From Pseudarthrobacter sp. NamB4 (GTDB lineage Bacteria; Actinomycetota; Actinomycetes; Actinomycetales; Micrococcaceae), in the NCBI RefSeq assembly GCF_005796185.1, contig NZ_VAHM01000003.1, positions 186,001 to 250,000 of the forward strand: a DNA stretch of 64,000 bases, given 5' to 3'. Both the position numbers and the translations under genes were made by a program. Shown here piece by piece: positions 44,709 through 53,558 of the stretch (positions are counted from its first letter, which is position 1; each line of letters starts with the position of its first letter). The notes under the pieces are model-generated. The model saw nothing but the letters and a program-made list of their open reading frames with translations. It searched no databases and was not told where the DNA came from.

Positions 44709-45706
44709 TCCGGGCTCCCGTCGTCCTGTGCTGCGCTGTGCGAAGCGCGCTGTGATGCACTCGCTGGTATCTGGCTGTGTTCACCGCCGGCGGAGCGGCC
44801 CGATCTGTCGCGGATGTCGGTGATGATGGCCGAGAAGTCCCTGCCCGCGCCGCCTTCCGCCGCAAACGTATCGTAGATTTCCGCTGCGAGCTGGCCCATC
44901 CGGCCCGCCACCCCGGTACTCCGCAGCGCATTAACGGCGAGCCCGAGGTCCTTGGCCATCAGGGCCCCGGCGAAACCTGGCTGATAGTCCCGGTTGGCCG
45001 GGCTGGTGGGGACGGGTCCGGGCACCGGGCAGTTGGTGGTGAGCGCCCAGCACTGGCCGGAGGCCGCCGATGCCACATCGAACAGCGCCTGGTGGCTCAG
45101 GCCGAGCTTCTCCCCCAGTACGAAAGCCTCGCTGACGGCTATCATCGAAACCCCAAGGATCAGGTTGTTGCAGATCTTGGCTGCCTGACCCGCCCCATGG
45201 GCGCCACAGTGCACGGCGCGCTTCCCCATGACCTCAAGCAGCGGCCGGAGCCTCTCAACGTCTTCGGCCTCCCCGCCCACCATGAAGGTCAGCGTGCCTG
45301 CCTCGGCGCCCACCACCCCGCCGGAGACCGGCGCATCCACGGACCGGTGCCCTGCGTCGATCGCCAGCCGGGCGGCCTCGCGGGCTTCCTCCACGTTGAT
45401 CGTGGAGCAGTCCAGGAACATGGTGCCGGGGGCGGCTGCTGCCAACAGCCCCGGCTGCCCGCCCTGGCCGCGGTAGGCGTCCAGCACGTGCCGGCCGCCG
45501 GGAAACATGGTCAGGACCACGTCTGCCCCGGCCACTGCATCCGCCGCGCTGTCCACAACCGGCACCCCTTGCGCCCGGGCAGATTCCAGGGCTGCCGGCA
45601 CCACATCGAAGCCCTTGACGGCGTACCCTGACTTGACCAGGTTCACGGCCATCGGGCCGCCCATGTGGCCCAGGCCCAGGAAGCCAATGGTGTACTTGTC
45701 AGGCAT
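44705..45706 (-). CDS. mmsB: 3-hydroxyisobutyrate dehydrogenase
   Basis: A 333-residue beta-hydroxyacid dehydrogenase that oxidises 3-hydroxyisobutyrate to methylmalonate semialdehyde with NAD+. The cofactor loop is [20 protein letters not shown] (8-27), substrate loop [20 protein letters not shown] and the catalytic Lys is in [14 protein letters not shown]. The last 40 residues are a polar Ser/Gln tail not usual in the family. AAAGGAGACCGATC precedes ATG 45706; the gene overlaps the upstream hydrolase by 8 bases. Confidence 0.93.
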   Translation of the reverse strand: MPDKYTIGFLGLGHMGGPMAVNLVKSGYAVKGFDVVPAALESARAQGVPVVDSAADAVAGADVVLTMFPGGRHVLDAYRGQGGQPGLLAAAAPGTMFLDCSTINVEEAREAARLAIDAGHRSVDAPVSGGVVGAEAGTLTFMVGGEAEDVERLRPLLEVMGKRAVHCGAHGAGQAAKICNNLILGVSMIAVSEAFVLGEKLGLSHQALFDVASAASGQCWALTTNCPVPGPVPTSPANRDYQPGFAGALMAKDLGLAVNALRSTGVAGRMGQLAAEIYDTFAAEGGAGRDFSAIITDIRDRSGRSAGGEHSQIPASASQRASHSAAQDDGSPE

Positions 45707-46826
45707 GATCGGTCTCCTTTGGCTGCGGGTCCACACGTTGAAGGTCCAGTTCCCGGACGCCCAGCGGCTTGAAGAACTCCTCCACCTGCCCGGGCTGCAC
45801 GTCTGCCAGGGTGGGCGGCTTCCAGTGCGGCGTGCGGTCCTTGTCCACCACCTGCGCCCGGATGCCTTCCCGGAAATCCGGTGCGGACAGGAACCGCAGG
45901 CCCACCCGGTATTCCTGCGCCAGTGCCTCGTCCAGCGACAGGCCCCTCACCCTGCGCAGGGATTCCAGCGTGACCTTCACGGAAGTGGGCGACTTCGCCT
46001 CGATGGCACCTGCAGCTTCCAGGGCATCAGCGCTGCCTTCGCCCGCGTAGCTCCGCAGCCGGCGCAGAATGTCCTCCGCATCGTCGGAGGCATAGCAGGG
46101 ATCGATCCAGTTCCGCTGCCCTTCCAGCACCGGAGGCTGAACCTCCTCCCGGTAACGCCCGACGGCGGCTTCCGCAGTTTCCGTTTCCAGCGCTTTCACC
46201 AGCGCAGGCAGCTTTCCGGACGGGACGTAGTGGTCGGCCAGGCCCAGGAACAGGGCATCTGGTCCGCTGAGATGAGCGCCCGTCAGCGCCGCGTGGGTGC
46301 CGGTTTCGCCCGGTGCCCGAGACAGCAGAAATGTCCCGCCGACGTCCGGTGCAAAACCGATGGTCGTTTCCGGCATCCCGGTGCGGGTGCGTTCCGTGAC
46401 CACGCGGACGGAACCATGGGCGGAAATTCCGACGCCGCCGCCCAGCACCAGCCCGTCCATCAGCGCCACATAGGGCTTGGGATAGCGGGCAATGAGTGAG
46501 TTGACGCGGTACTCCGTCTCCCAAAAGTGCGCCGTCCGTTCCCCGCCGGCCAGCATGTCTTCATAGATCGCCACGATGTCGCCGCCGGCGCAGAGGCCCC
46601 GGTCACCCGCACCCTGCACCAGGACCGTGGCAACGCCGTCGTCGTCCGCCCACGCGGTGAGCTGCTCCAGAAGCTGCTCCACCATACCGGCGGTTAACGC
46701 GTTGACCGCCCGGGGCCGGTTCAGGGTAACCACCCCCAGCTGGCGGCGGCGCTCGAACAGCACCTCGCCGGTGCCGTGAGCCGGGTTTCCGGCACCCCTT
46801 ATCCCGTCCGCCGCCCTGCCCGTCAT
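45699..46826 (-). CDS. 3-hydroxyisobutyryl-CoA hydrolase (enoyl-CoA hydratase family)
   Basis: A 375-residue crotonase-like hydrolase, longer than hydratases. VTLNRPRAVNALTAGMVEQL, GDRGLCAGGDIVAIYEDM, GLVLGGGVGISAHGSVRVVT, MPETTIGFAPDVGGTFLLSR and the long C-terminal part with NWIDPCYASDDAEDILRRL match the HIBCH group. It releases CoA from 3-hydroxyisobutyryl-CoA to feed MmsB. ATG 46826 overlaps the mmsA stop (ATGA), with GGAAGGAAGCTG upstream; a longer frame to 46967 is inside mmsA. Confidence 0.9.
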   Translation of the reverse strand: MTGRAADGIRGAGNPAHGTGEVLFERRRQLGVVTLNRPRAVNALTAGMVEQLLEQLTAWADDDGVATVLVQGAGDRGLCAGGDIVAIYEDMLAGGERTAHFWETEYRVNSLIARYPKPYVALMDGLVLGGGVGISAHGSVRVVTERTRTGMPETTIGFAPDVGGTFLLSRAPGETGTHAALTGAHLSGPDALFLGLADHYVPSGKLPALVKALETETAEAAVGRYREEVQPPVLEGQRNWIDPCYASDDAEDILRRLRSYAGEGSADALEAAGAIEAKSPTSVKVTLESLRRVRGLSLDEALAQEYRVGLRFLSAPDFREGIRAQVVDKDRTPHWKPPTLADVQPGQVEEFFKPLGVRELDLQRVDPQPKETDHA

Positions 46827-48325
46827 CAGCTTCCTTCCGGCATCACGAAGCTGGCTCCGTGCCGTATTCCCGAGGGCCACCGCGTGGTCACCGTCTTGGT
46901 CTTGGTATAGAAGCGGAAAGCATCGGCGCCGTGCTGGTTCAGGTCGCCGAAACCCGAAGCCTTCCAACCGCCAAAAGTGTAATAGGCCAGGGGTACGGGA
47001 ATGGGGACGTTGATGCCCACCATCCCAACATCCACCCGGCTGGCGAAGTCACGGGCGGCATCGCCGTCGCGGGTAAAGATGGCCACGCCGTTGCCGAATT
47101 CGTTCCCGCTGCACAGCCGCAGGGCATCGTCGTAATCAGCTGCCCTGACCACGCTGAGGACGGGGCCGAAGATTTCGTTGCGGTATATGGCCATGTCCTG
47201 CGTGACATGGTCGAAAAGGGTCGGGCCCACCCAGAACCCCTCCTCATGCCCCGGAACGTTGAAGCCCCTTCCATCTGCAAGGAGGGCGGCACCCTCCTCG
47301 ACGCCTGCCCGGATGTAGCCCTCTATCCGCTCCTTGGCGTCGGCTGATACCACAGGGCCGAAATCGGAGTCTTCCGCCAGGCTGTGGCCCACCTTGAGCG
47401 CGGCCACCCGGTCCTGAAGCCTGGCCACCAGCTTGTCCGCCGTTTCCTCCCCCACGGGTACCGCCACGGAAATGGCCATGCACCGCTCCCCTGCTGAACC
47501 GTACCCGGCGCCGATGAGCGCATCCGCCGCCTGGTCCAGGTCCGCGTCCGGCATCACCACCATGTGGTTCTTGGCACCGCCGAAACACTGTGCCCGCTTC
47601 CCGTGGGAGGCCGCCGTCGCATAGATGTAATGGGCGATGGGGGTGGAACCGACGAAACCGATGGCTTTGACTCGCGGGTCCGCCAGCAGCGCGTCGACTG
47701 CTTCCTTGTCCCCGTTGACCACGCTGAACACGCCGTCCGGCATTCCCGCGTCAGTGTACAGCTCGGCTAGGCGGAGCGGCACGGAGGGGTCCCGCTCCGA
47801 GGGCTTCAGGATGAACGCATTGCCGGCGGCGAGGGCGGGTCCGGATTTCCACAGCGGAATCATGGCGGGAAAGTTGAAAGGCGTGATACCTGCCACCACA
47901 CCCAGTGGCTGCCGGAGGGAGTGGATGTCGATCCCCGGGCCGGCGTCGCTGGAGAACTCGCCCTTGAGCAGGTGCGGCGCCGCTGCCGCGAACTCCACCA
48001 CTTCCAGGCCCCGCTGTATGTCACCCCTGGAGTCCGCGAGGGTCTTGCCGTGTTCCGACGACAGCAGCCGGGCAAGCTCCTCCATGTTCCTGTTGACCAG
48101 GTCCACGAACCTGAGCAGGATCCTGCCGCGGCGCTGGGGATTCATGGCCGCCCAGTCCTGCTGAGCCTTCTCTGCGGCGGCAACAGCATTGTGGACCTCA
48201 TCGCGGCCCGCCAGGGGCACGCGAGCCTGGACCTGGCCGGTGCACGGATCGAAGACATCGCTGTAACGGCCGGACATACCTGCCACCTCTCGGCCGCCTA
48301 AGTAGTGGGAGAGCTCGCGGACCAT
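46826..48325 (-). CDS. mmsA: Methylmalonate-semialdehyde dehydrogenase (CoA-acylating)
   Basis: A 499-residue aldehyde dehydrogenase that makes propionyl-CoA from methylmalonate semialdehyde. ITPFNFPAMIPLWKSGPALAAGN, FILKPSERDPSVPLRLAELY, GFVGSTPIAHYIY and the catalytic Cys282 in GAGYGSAGERCMAISVAVPV follow the MMSDH pattern (AGERCMA and NHMVVMPDADLDQ). GAAGGAG precedes ATG 48325. It leads a four-gene unit (mmsA, hydrolase, mmsB, hydratase), all overlapping, for valine and isobutyrate use. Confidence 0.94.
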   Translation of the reverse strand: MVRELSHYLGGREVAGMSGRYSDVFDPCTGQVQARVPLAGRDEVHNAVAAAEKAQQDWAAMNPQRRGRILLRFVDLVNRNMEELARLLSSEHGKTLADSRGDIQRGLEVVEFAAAAPHLLKGEFSSDAGPGIDIHSLRQPLGVVAGITPFNFPAMIPLWKSGPALAAGNAFILKPSERDPSVPLRLAELYTDAGMPDGVFSVVNGDKEAVDALLADPRVKAIGFVGSTPIAHYIYATAASHGKRAQCFGGAKNHMVVMPDADLDQAADALIGAGYGSAGERCMAISVAVPVGEETADKLVARLQDRVAALKVGHSLAEDSDFGPVVSADAKERIEGYIRAGVEEGAALLADGRGFNVPGHEEGFWVGPTLFDHVTQDMAIYRNEIFGPVLSVVRAADYDDALRLCSGNEFGNGVAIFTRDGDAARDFASRVDVGMVGINVPIPVPLAYYTFGGWKASGFGDLNQHGADAFRFYTKTKTVTTRWPSGIRHGASFVMPEGS

Positions 48326-48369
48326 GACTGCACGCTCCTTCGCATGTGACTTAGGTCATTTCTGGTTGC

Positions 48370-48378
48370 GAATATACT
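48370..48378. promoter_or_regulatory. MarR-site-like motif upstream of mmsA
   Basis: GAATATACT here is the exact complement of AGTATATTC at 42546-42554, in the 137-bp region between mmsA and the exonuclease gene. It is 45 bases upstream of the mmsA ATG. Confidence 0.4.
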
Positions 48379-48462
48379 CGGACTTCCTACTAACTGCCAC
48401 AGGGCGGGCCCCCGGGCCTGGCACGGGTCCGCATTTCCGGTGCTCGCGGTAAGTTAGGAACT

Positions 48463-49269
48463 GTGAAGATAGCTACCTGGAATGTGAACTCGCTCCGCGC
48501 CCGCGCCGACCGCGTCGAAGCCTGGCTTCAGCGCAGCAACGTGGATGTCCTGGCCATCCAGGAAACCAAGTGCAAGGACGACAACTTCCCCTGGGAGCTT
48601 TTTGAGCGGATGGGCTACGAGGTGGCCCACTTCGGGGTAAACCAGTGGAACGGCGTTGCCATCGCATCCCGGGTGGGGCTCGAAGACGTTGAGCGCACCT
48701 TCCTGGACCAGCCAGCCTTCGGCAAGGCGGGCAAGGATCCCGTGCAGGAGGCGCGCGCCATGGCCGCCACCTGCGCCGGCATCCGGATCTGGAGCCTCTA
48801 TGTGCCCAACGGCCGCTCCCTCGACGACGAGCATATGCCCTACAAGCTCAAGTGGCTGGAGAGCCTCAAGACGCACGCGCAGGAGCTCATCACAGAGGAC
48901 CCGCGGGCACAGGTTGCCCTGATGGGCGACTGGAACATCGCCCCCTTCGACGAGGATGTGTGGGACATCGACCTGTTTATCAACAGCCGGTCCACCCATG
49001 TCAGCCCGCCCGAGCGGGCCGCCTTCCATGCTTTCGAATCGGCCGGCTTCGCAGATGTGGTGCGCCCCTACACCCCCGGGCCGGGCGTCTACACATACTG
49101 GGACTACACGCAGCTGCGCTTCCCCAAGAAGGAAGGCATGCGGATCGACTTCGTGCTGGCCTCCCCGGCGCTGGCCGCCCGGGTCACCGGCGCTTCCATC
49201 GACCGCGAGGAGCGCAAGGGCAAGGGCGCCTCGGACCACGCCCCCGTGCTGGTGGAACTGGCGGACTGA
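48463..49269 (+). CDS. xthA: Exodeoxyribonuclease III / AP endonuclease
   Basis: A 268-residue Mg-dependent endonuclease/exonuclease of the EEP family for base-excision repair. IATWNVNSLRARADRVEAWL is the start; the metal Glu34 is in LAIQETKCKDD; the catalytic Asp/Asn in LMGDWNIAP; a Tyr/Arg region YVPNGRSLDDEHMPYKLKWL; and the His in GASDHAPVLVEL. GTG 48463 lies 7 bases after TAAGTT with only AGGA between, so the start is leaderless or weakly SD-led. Confidence 0.94.
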   Translation: MKIATWNVNSLRARADRVEAWLQRSNVDVLAIQETKCKDDNFPWELFERMGYEVAHFGVNQWNGVAIASRVGLEDVERTFLDQPAFGKAGKDPVQEARAMAATCAGIRIWSLYVPNGRSLDDEHMPYKLKWLESLKTHAQELITEDPRAQVALMGDWNIAPFDEDVWDIDLFINSRSTHVSPPERAAFHAFESAGFADVVRPYTPGPGVYTYWDYTQLRFPKKEGMRIDFVLASPALAARVTGASIDREERKGKGASDHAPVLVELAD

Positions 49270-49303
49270 TGACACCGTCCTGGACCCAAACAAGGAGACC
49301 GTG

Positions 49304-50185
49304 ATGACCGGAAACCTCTACCGGGGCCAGGCCGGCCTGCCGTTCTCGTCCACCCTCCGGGTTTACGAACCATTGGAGGCGTTCCCCGAGGAGCAGCGCG
49401 AGGCCATCCAGGCGGCGGGGGCACGCACTGCCTCCCGCGCGGCCGTCGAAAATGCTGAACTGCTGGCGTCGCTCGGACGCATCACCCGTTCAGGGGGTGA
49501 TCCCTTCCCCACCGGACGCACCGACTTGGTGCGCGTCACCACTGCGCCCGCGCCGGCAGGTGGAACGTCCGACGGCGCTGACGCCGACCCTGTGCTGCTG
49601 TACTGCCCCAGCCAGCTGGTACTGCGGGCGGGCCTGGCAGCCAATGCCCTGATGGAAGGGATCCACGGCCCCCTCGCTGAACTGCTGATCCCTGAAGAGC
49701 AGCGTGACAAGCACCAGGAGCGGATCGACCAGGTCAAGGCCCGCGACGGTTCCATCCGTGTGCACACCCGCGCATCCACCTGGGGAATCCCCTTCAGCTG
49801 GTTCTCTCTGTTCATGGAATCAGACCGGAAGGACGTGGTGGAGTCAGCCGGGCGGATCGTCACCGTCCGGGTCTGGGCCACCATTACCGATGCCTTGGAA
49901 CGGGCACGTTACGCGGTGGCAAACCTGGCCCTGGCCGCTCCGGACCTGGACATGCTGGACGATCTGGCCCAGCTCACGGAGTGGCTTGAGCAGTTCCACG
50001 TGGACTCGATGGTGGAACTGGATTACGGCGCCGTGGCAGACAAGGTGTATCCGGATGACTCGCCCATGGACATCCGGCTTGGCATCGAGTGCCTCGCGGA
50101 AGGGGACATGACCGGAGCTGCCGCAGCCTACCGCCGCCTGGCCTCGCGCTGGATTCCTATCCGCCAGCTCGCCCGCGCTTCCTGA
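49304..50185 (+). CDS. Conserved actinobacterial protein of unknown function
   Basis: A 293-residue protein without a recognised domain. It has Glu/Ala-rich helices, the strand segment DPVLLYCPSQLVLRAGLAANAL, a STWGIPFSWFSLFMESDRKDVV block and a C-terminal SMVELDYGAVADKVYPDDSP. No signal peptide or membrane span is seen, so it is probably cytosolic. AAGGAG lies 6 bases before ATG 49304 (a GTG at 49301 is in frame too). It follows xthA by 34 bases on the same strand. Confidence 0.7.
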   Translation: MTGNLYRGQAGLPFSSTLRVYEPLEAFPEEQREAIQAAGARTASRAAVENAELLASLGRITRSGGDPFPTGRTDLVRVTTAPAPAGGTSDGADADPVLLYCPSQLVLRAGLAANALMEGIHGPLAELLIPEEQRDKHQERIDQVKARDGSIRVHTRASTWGIPFSWFSLFMESDRKDVVESAGRIVTVRVWATITDALERARYAVANLALAAPDLDMLDDLAQLTEWLEQFHVDSMVELDYGAVADKVYPDDSPMDIRLGIECLAEGDMTGAAAAYRRLASRWIPIRQLARAS

Positions 50186-50193
50186 CGCTGCGG

Positions 50194-51246
50194 CTAGGCC
50201 TGTGGCGGCGCGGTGGTCCTCCGGACAATCAGTTCGTGGGGCGCGACGGCGGACTGCACGGCTCCGGCCTGCCCGTCCAGTTCGTCAAGGAGCATCTTGG
50301 TGGCCAATTCGGCCTGCTCGTCCGGCCGCTGGCCAACCGTGGTCAGGCCCATGGCCTCGGCGAAGTCATGGTTGTCGATGCCCACCACCGAAAGGTCCTC
50401 CGGCACCCGCACACCAAGGCGTGCGGCTTCGAAAATCACGCCCATGGCCATCTCGTCGGAGGCGCAGAAGATCGCGGTGGGCTTCTCCCCTGGTTTCGCC
50501 CACAGCCGGCGGAAGGCCTCCTGGCCGCTGCGGACGCTGAAGTCGCCCCACTCATCCCACTCAGGGCGGGTGGGCAGGCCGGCCGCCGTCATCACATCCT
50601 TGAACGCAAGGATCCGGACGCGGGGAACGTCAAAGTTCAGGTCCGTCTCGTCGTCGCCGTGCAGAAGAGCGATGTTCCGGTGGCCGAGGTCGATCAGATG
50701 GCGGACTGCCGTGGATGCAGCGGCATAATCGTCGATTCCGATGTAGGAGCATTCCTCGACGTGGCCGCCCACCACTACCAGCGGAATGTCGATCTTCTGC
50801 AGGTGGTCCAGCTCGTCGTGGGAGAGGGCCATACACAGGACCAGCAGGGCATCGATCTGCTTGTAGACCATGGTCTTGCTGAAGAGCCGCTCCCGGTTAC
50901 TGCCGTGCCCGCCCAGGTTGAACAGTGAAAGGTTGTAGTTGCGGGCGTGGAGTTCCCGGTCCGCGCCCTCAATGGCCTTGGAGAAAAACCAGCGGCTGAC
51001 GAAAGGGGCCAGGACGCCGATGGTCCTGGTGCGCCCGGTGGCAAGGCCGGAAGCTGAAGAGGAAGCTACATAGCCAAGGTTTCCGGCCACCTCGAGAATT
51101 TTTTCCCTGGTGGCCGGCGAGACCCGCGGCAGCCCCCGCACTGCCCGGGACACTGTTGCGGTAGAGACTCCCGCTGCTGCAGCCACGTCCTCAATGCTGA
51201 CTCCGCTGTGGCCGCCCCGTTGAGACCTTTCAGTTATGCGTGCCAC
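50194..51246 (-). CDS. LacI family transcriptional regulator
   Basis: A 350-residue regulator. The helix-turn-helix is VSIEDVAAAAGVSTATVSRA (16-35) with hinge VSPATREKILEVAGNLGYVA; the sugar-binding core has TIGVLAPFVSRWFFSKAIEG, GIDDYAAASTAVRHLIDLGH, FCASDEMAMGVIFEAARLGV and VVGIDNHDFAEAMGLTTV. It likely represses the adjacent sugar ABC operon and the GH13 gene through TGCAAGCGTTTACA-like sites. The start is GTG 51246 with GAGGGGA upstream. It lies just downstream of the ABC genes on the same strand. Confidence 0.92.
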   Translation of the reverse strand: MARITERSQRGGHSGVSIEDVAAAAGVSTATVSRAVRGLPRVSPATREKILEVAGNLGYVASSSASGLATGRTRTIGVLAPFVSRWFFSKAIEGADRELHARNYNLSLFNLGGHGSNRERLFSKTMVYKQIDALLVLCMALSHDELDHLQKIDIPLVVVGGHVEECSYIGIDDYAAASTAVRHLIDLGHRNIALLHGDDETDLNFDVPRVRILAFKDVMTAAGLPTRPEWDEWGDFSVRSGQEAFRRLWAKPGEKPTAIFCASDEMAMGVIFEAARLGVRVPEDLSVVGIDNHDFAEAMGLTTVGQRPDEQAELATKMLLDELDGQAGAVQSAVAPHELIVRRTTAPPQA

Positions 51247-51379
51247 GGTGTCCCCTCATGTACTTCCTGCAGGCATCCGCCCTGCTCCTGTGCGATGCCC
51301 TCTGCCATGGTATTTCGGGCGCCGGATGAATCGCAGTGTTACCTTCCTGCGGAAGGCAGGGCGGACCAGCCGGAAAGTA

Positions 51380-51628
51380 CTACCTCCGGTCCGGCAACCG
51401 CCGCCGCAGCCGGACCATGCCATACAACGCAAGGAGCGTTGCCAGCAGGCCCAGGGCCCAGCCAAGTGCGGGCTGGGCCGTCACCTCCATCCAGACGGTG
51501 ACCACGAGCAGGACCAGGGCCCAGAAGCCGAGGAACCCGATAATGATGTCAAAATCCTCGCCGGACCTGACGCGCCGGCGGTCGCCTCCCGCCCCGGCGG
51601 ACCGGGAGCGGGAAGCATGGCCGGTCAC
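51380..51628 (-). CDS. Small two-span membrane protein at the end of the sugar ABC operon
   Basis: An 82-residue protein from GTG 51628, overlapping the permease stop by GTGA. A basic N-terminus is followed by two hydrophobic helices (about 28-47 IIIGFLGFWALVLLVVTVWM and 54-71 ALGWALGLLATLLALYGM) and an Arg-rich tail. No family was recognised. Its coupling to the ABC genes suggests a role tied to the transporter. Confidence 0.7.
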   Translation of the reverse strand: MTGHASRSRSAGAGGDRRRVRSGEDFDIIIGFLGFWALVLLVVTVWMEVTAQPALGWALGLLATLLALYGMVRLRRRLPDRR

Positions 51629-52521
51629 TTGACTGCACCTGCCGTCAGGCCGGCAACGATCTTGCGCTGGAAGACCAGCACCAGGATCACCAAAGGAATG
51701 GTGACGATGGTGCCCGCGGCCATGATGGCCGTGTAGGGAATCTGGTTGGGCTGGGCACCGGCAAAGCTGGCAATGGCAACGGTGACCGGCTTCGTTGCCT
51801 CGTTGGACAGCTGGCTGGCGATCAGGAACTCGTTCCAGGATGAGATGAACGCCAGAATTGCCGTGGTGAAGATCGCCGGGGCTGCCAGGGGCATGATGAC
51901 CTTCCGGAACGCCTGCCCCTGCGTGCAGCCGTCAACGCGCGCTGATTCCTCAAGCTCCCACGGCATTTCCCGGAAGAAGGACGTGAGCGTGTAAACGGTC
52001 AGCGGCAGGACGAAGGAGATGTTCGGGATGATCAGCGCCTGGTAGGTGCCCATCCAGCCGATGTTGGTGAAGAGCTGGAACAGCGGGGTGATCAGGGCAA
52101 CGCCGGGGAACATTGAGGCACCGAGGATGAAGCCCAGCACCAGGTACTTGAACCGGAAGTTCAGGCGCGCCAGGGCGTAGGCGGCGAAGACGCCAATGAT
52201 CAGTGAGATCACTGTGACAGTGACACCGATGATGATGCTGTTCAGCAGCGCCTGGCCGAACCGGTTGCCGAACGAGGTGTCGAAGGCCGTGATGAAGTTG
52301 TCCAGCGTGACGTGCGTGGGCCAGGGCGTGGTGTCGTAGGTGAAGCCCACCTCGCGGAAGGCCGTCACCACCATCCAGTAGGCAGGTGCCAGGCACCAGA
52401 TGAGAATGACGGCGGCGCTGATGTACGTGCGGACGCTCGCCCATTTTTCCCTGTTCTGCGCCGTCTTGCGCCCCTTGTCCTGCTCCGCCCGCAATCCCGT
52501 TGAGGCAGCTGTGGTTGTCAT
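51625..52521 (-). CDS. Sugar ABC transporter permease (MalG-like)
   Basis: A 298-residue carbohydrate-type (CUT1) permease with six hydrophobic helices. The EAA loop is EESARVDGCTQGQAFRKVIM and LAAPAIFTTAILAFISSWNEFLIA is the MalG-like segment. It pairs with the MalF-like permease, whose stop it overlaps by ATGA. No ATPase gene is in the cluster, so a shared MsiK-type ATPase is likely, as in other actinobacteria. Confidence 0.93.
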   Translation of the reverse strand: MTTTAASTGLRAEQDKGRKTAQNREKWASVRTYISAAVILIWCLAPAYWMVVTAFREVGFTYDTTPWPTHVTLDNFITAFDTSFGNRFGQALLNSIIIGVTVTVISLIIGVFAAYALARLNFRFKYLVLGFILGASMFPGVALITPLFQLFTNIGWMGTYQALIIPNISFVLPLTVYTLTSFFREMPWELEESARVDGCTQGQAFRKVIMPLAAPAIFTTAILAFISSWNEFLIASQLSNEATKPVTVAIASFAGAQPNQIPYTAIMAAGTIVTIPLVILVLVFQRKIVAGLTAGAVK

Positions 52522-53552
52522 TTCTTCCCCTTGCCGGTGGCTCCGCTTTGTTCCACCACGTTCGCCCCGAGGAAGCGCACAAAGATGAACGCGACCAGGA
52601 AGATGATGAGGAACGTAATGGTGGACAGGGCAGCCGCCGAGTTGAATCCTTGCCTGATCTGGTTGATCACCAGGATGGACAGCGTGGTGGTGTTGTTCGC
52701 ACCGCCGGTCAGGATGTACGGAAGGTCGAACATCCGGAGCGCATCCAGGGTGCGGAACAGGATGGCCACCATGAGGGCCGGCTTCACCAGCGGAAGCGTG
52801 ATGAGGCGGAACCTCTGCCAGGCGCTGGCACCATCAACCTTCGACGCCTCATAGACCTCCGCCGGGATCATCTGCAGCCCGGCCAGGATCAGCAGCGCCA
52901 TGAACGGCGTGGTCTTCCAGGTGTCGGCGATGATCACGGCCCACTTGGCAGGCCACTCGCTGCCGGTCCACAGGATGGAGGCGTTGAACAGCTTGTTGAT
53001 GATGCCGTTGAAATCGAACATAAAGAGCCAAAGCTGGGCCGTAACGGCAGTGGGGATGGCCCAGGGGACGAGCACCGCTGCACGGACCAGGCCGCGGCCC
53101 TTGAAGGTCCGTGCCATGATCATGGCCATCCAGAAACCGAGGACGGTTTCAAAAGCGACGGTGATGACCGTGAACAGGAAAGTGGTTCCGGTGGCAGTCC
53201 AGAACTGGCCACCCAGCGTACCGGGCGGGCAGGCCACGGTGCCGCCGCCCGGAGCGGCGCACTGCTGGCCCAGCCAGTTCACGTAGTTCTGGATGCCGGC
53301 CGGGCCGCCGGCAGTAAACAAGCCAGTGACGGGATCCAGGCCCGCATCCTTCTGGAAGGACATCACGATGGCGCTGATGATGGGGTAAACGATGACGACG
53401 CCCAGGGCGACGATGGTGGGTGCCAGCAGCCAGGAAGCCCACTTGCCCTGGCTCAGAATCCGGTTGTCTTCGCCTACGCCCTTGGGACCGTGATGGACCT
53501 CGGGCGTGCCCGACGCCGGCTTGACCGGCGTCGGGCCCAATTCGGTAGCCAT
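52518..53552 (-). CDS. Sugar ABC transporter permease (MalF-like)
   Basis: A 344-residue CUT1 permease. A polar tail of about 40 residues precedes WASWLLAPTIVALGVVIVYP; a periplasmic loop with two Cys (QQCAAPGGGTVACPPG) lies near 97-112. The EAA loop is YEASKVDGASAWQRFRLITL. It starts 6 bases after the binding-protein stop with little Shine-Dalgarno, so coupling is likely. It forms the channel with the MalG-like permease. Confidence 0.93.
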   Translation of the reverse strand: MATELGPTPVKPASGTPEVHHGPKGVGEDNRILSQGKWASWLLAPTIVALGVVIVYPIISAIVMSFQKDAGLDPVTGLFTAGGPAGIQNYVNWLGQQCAAPGGGTVACPPGTLGGQFWTATGTTFLFTVITVAFETVLGFWMAMIMARTFKGRGLVRAAVLVPWAIPTAVTAQLWLFMFDFNGIINKLFNASILWTGSEWPAKWAVIIADTWKTTPFMALLILAGLQMIPAEVYEASKVDGASAWQRFRLITLPLVKPALMVAILFRTLDALRMFDLPYILTGGANNTTTLSILVINQIRQGFNSAAALSTITFLIIFLVAFIFVRFLGANVVEQSGATGKGKK

Positions 53553-53558
53553 GGCTTG

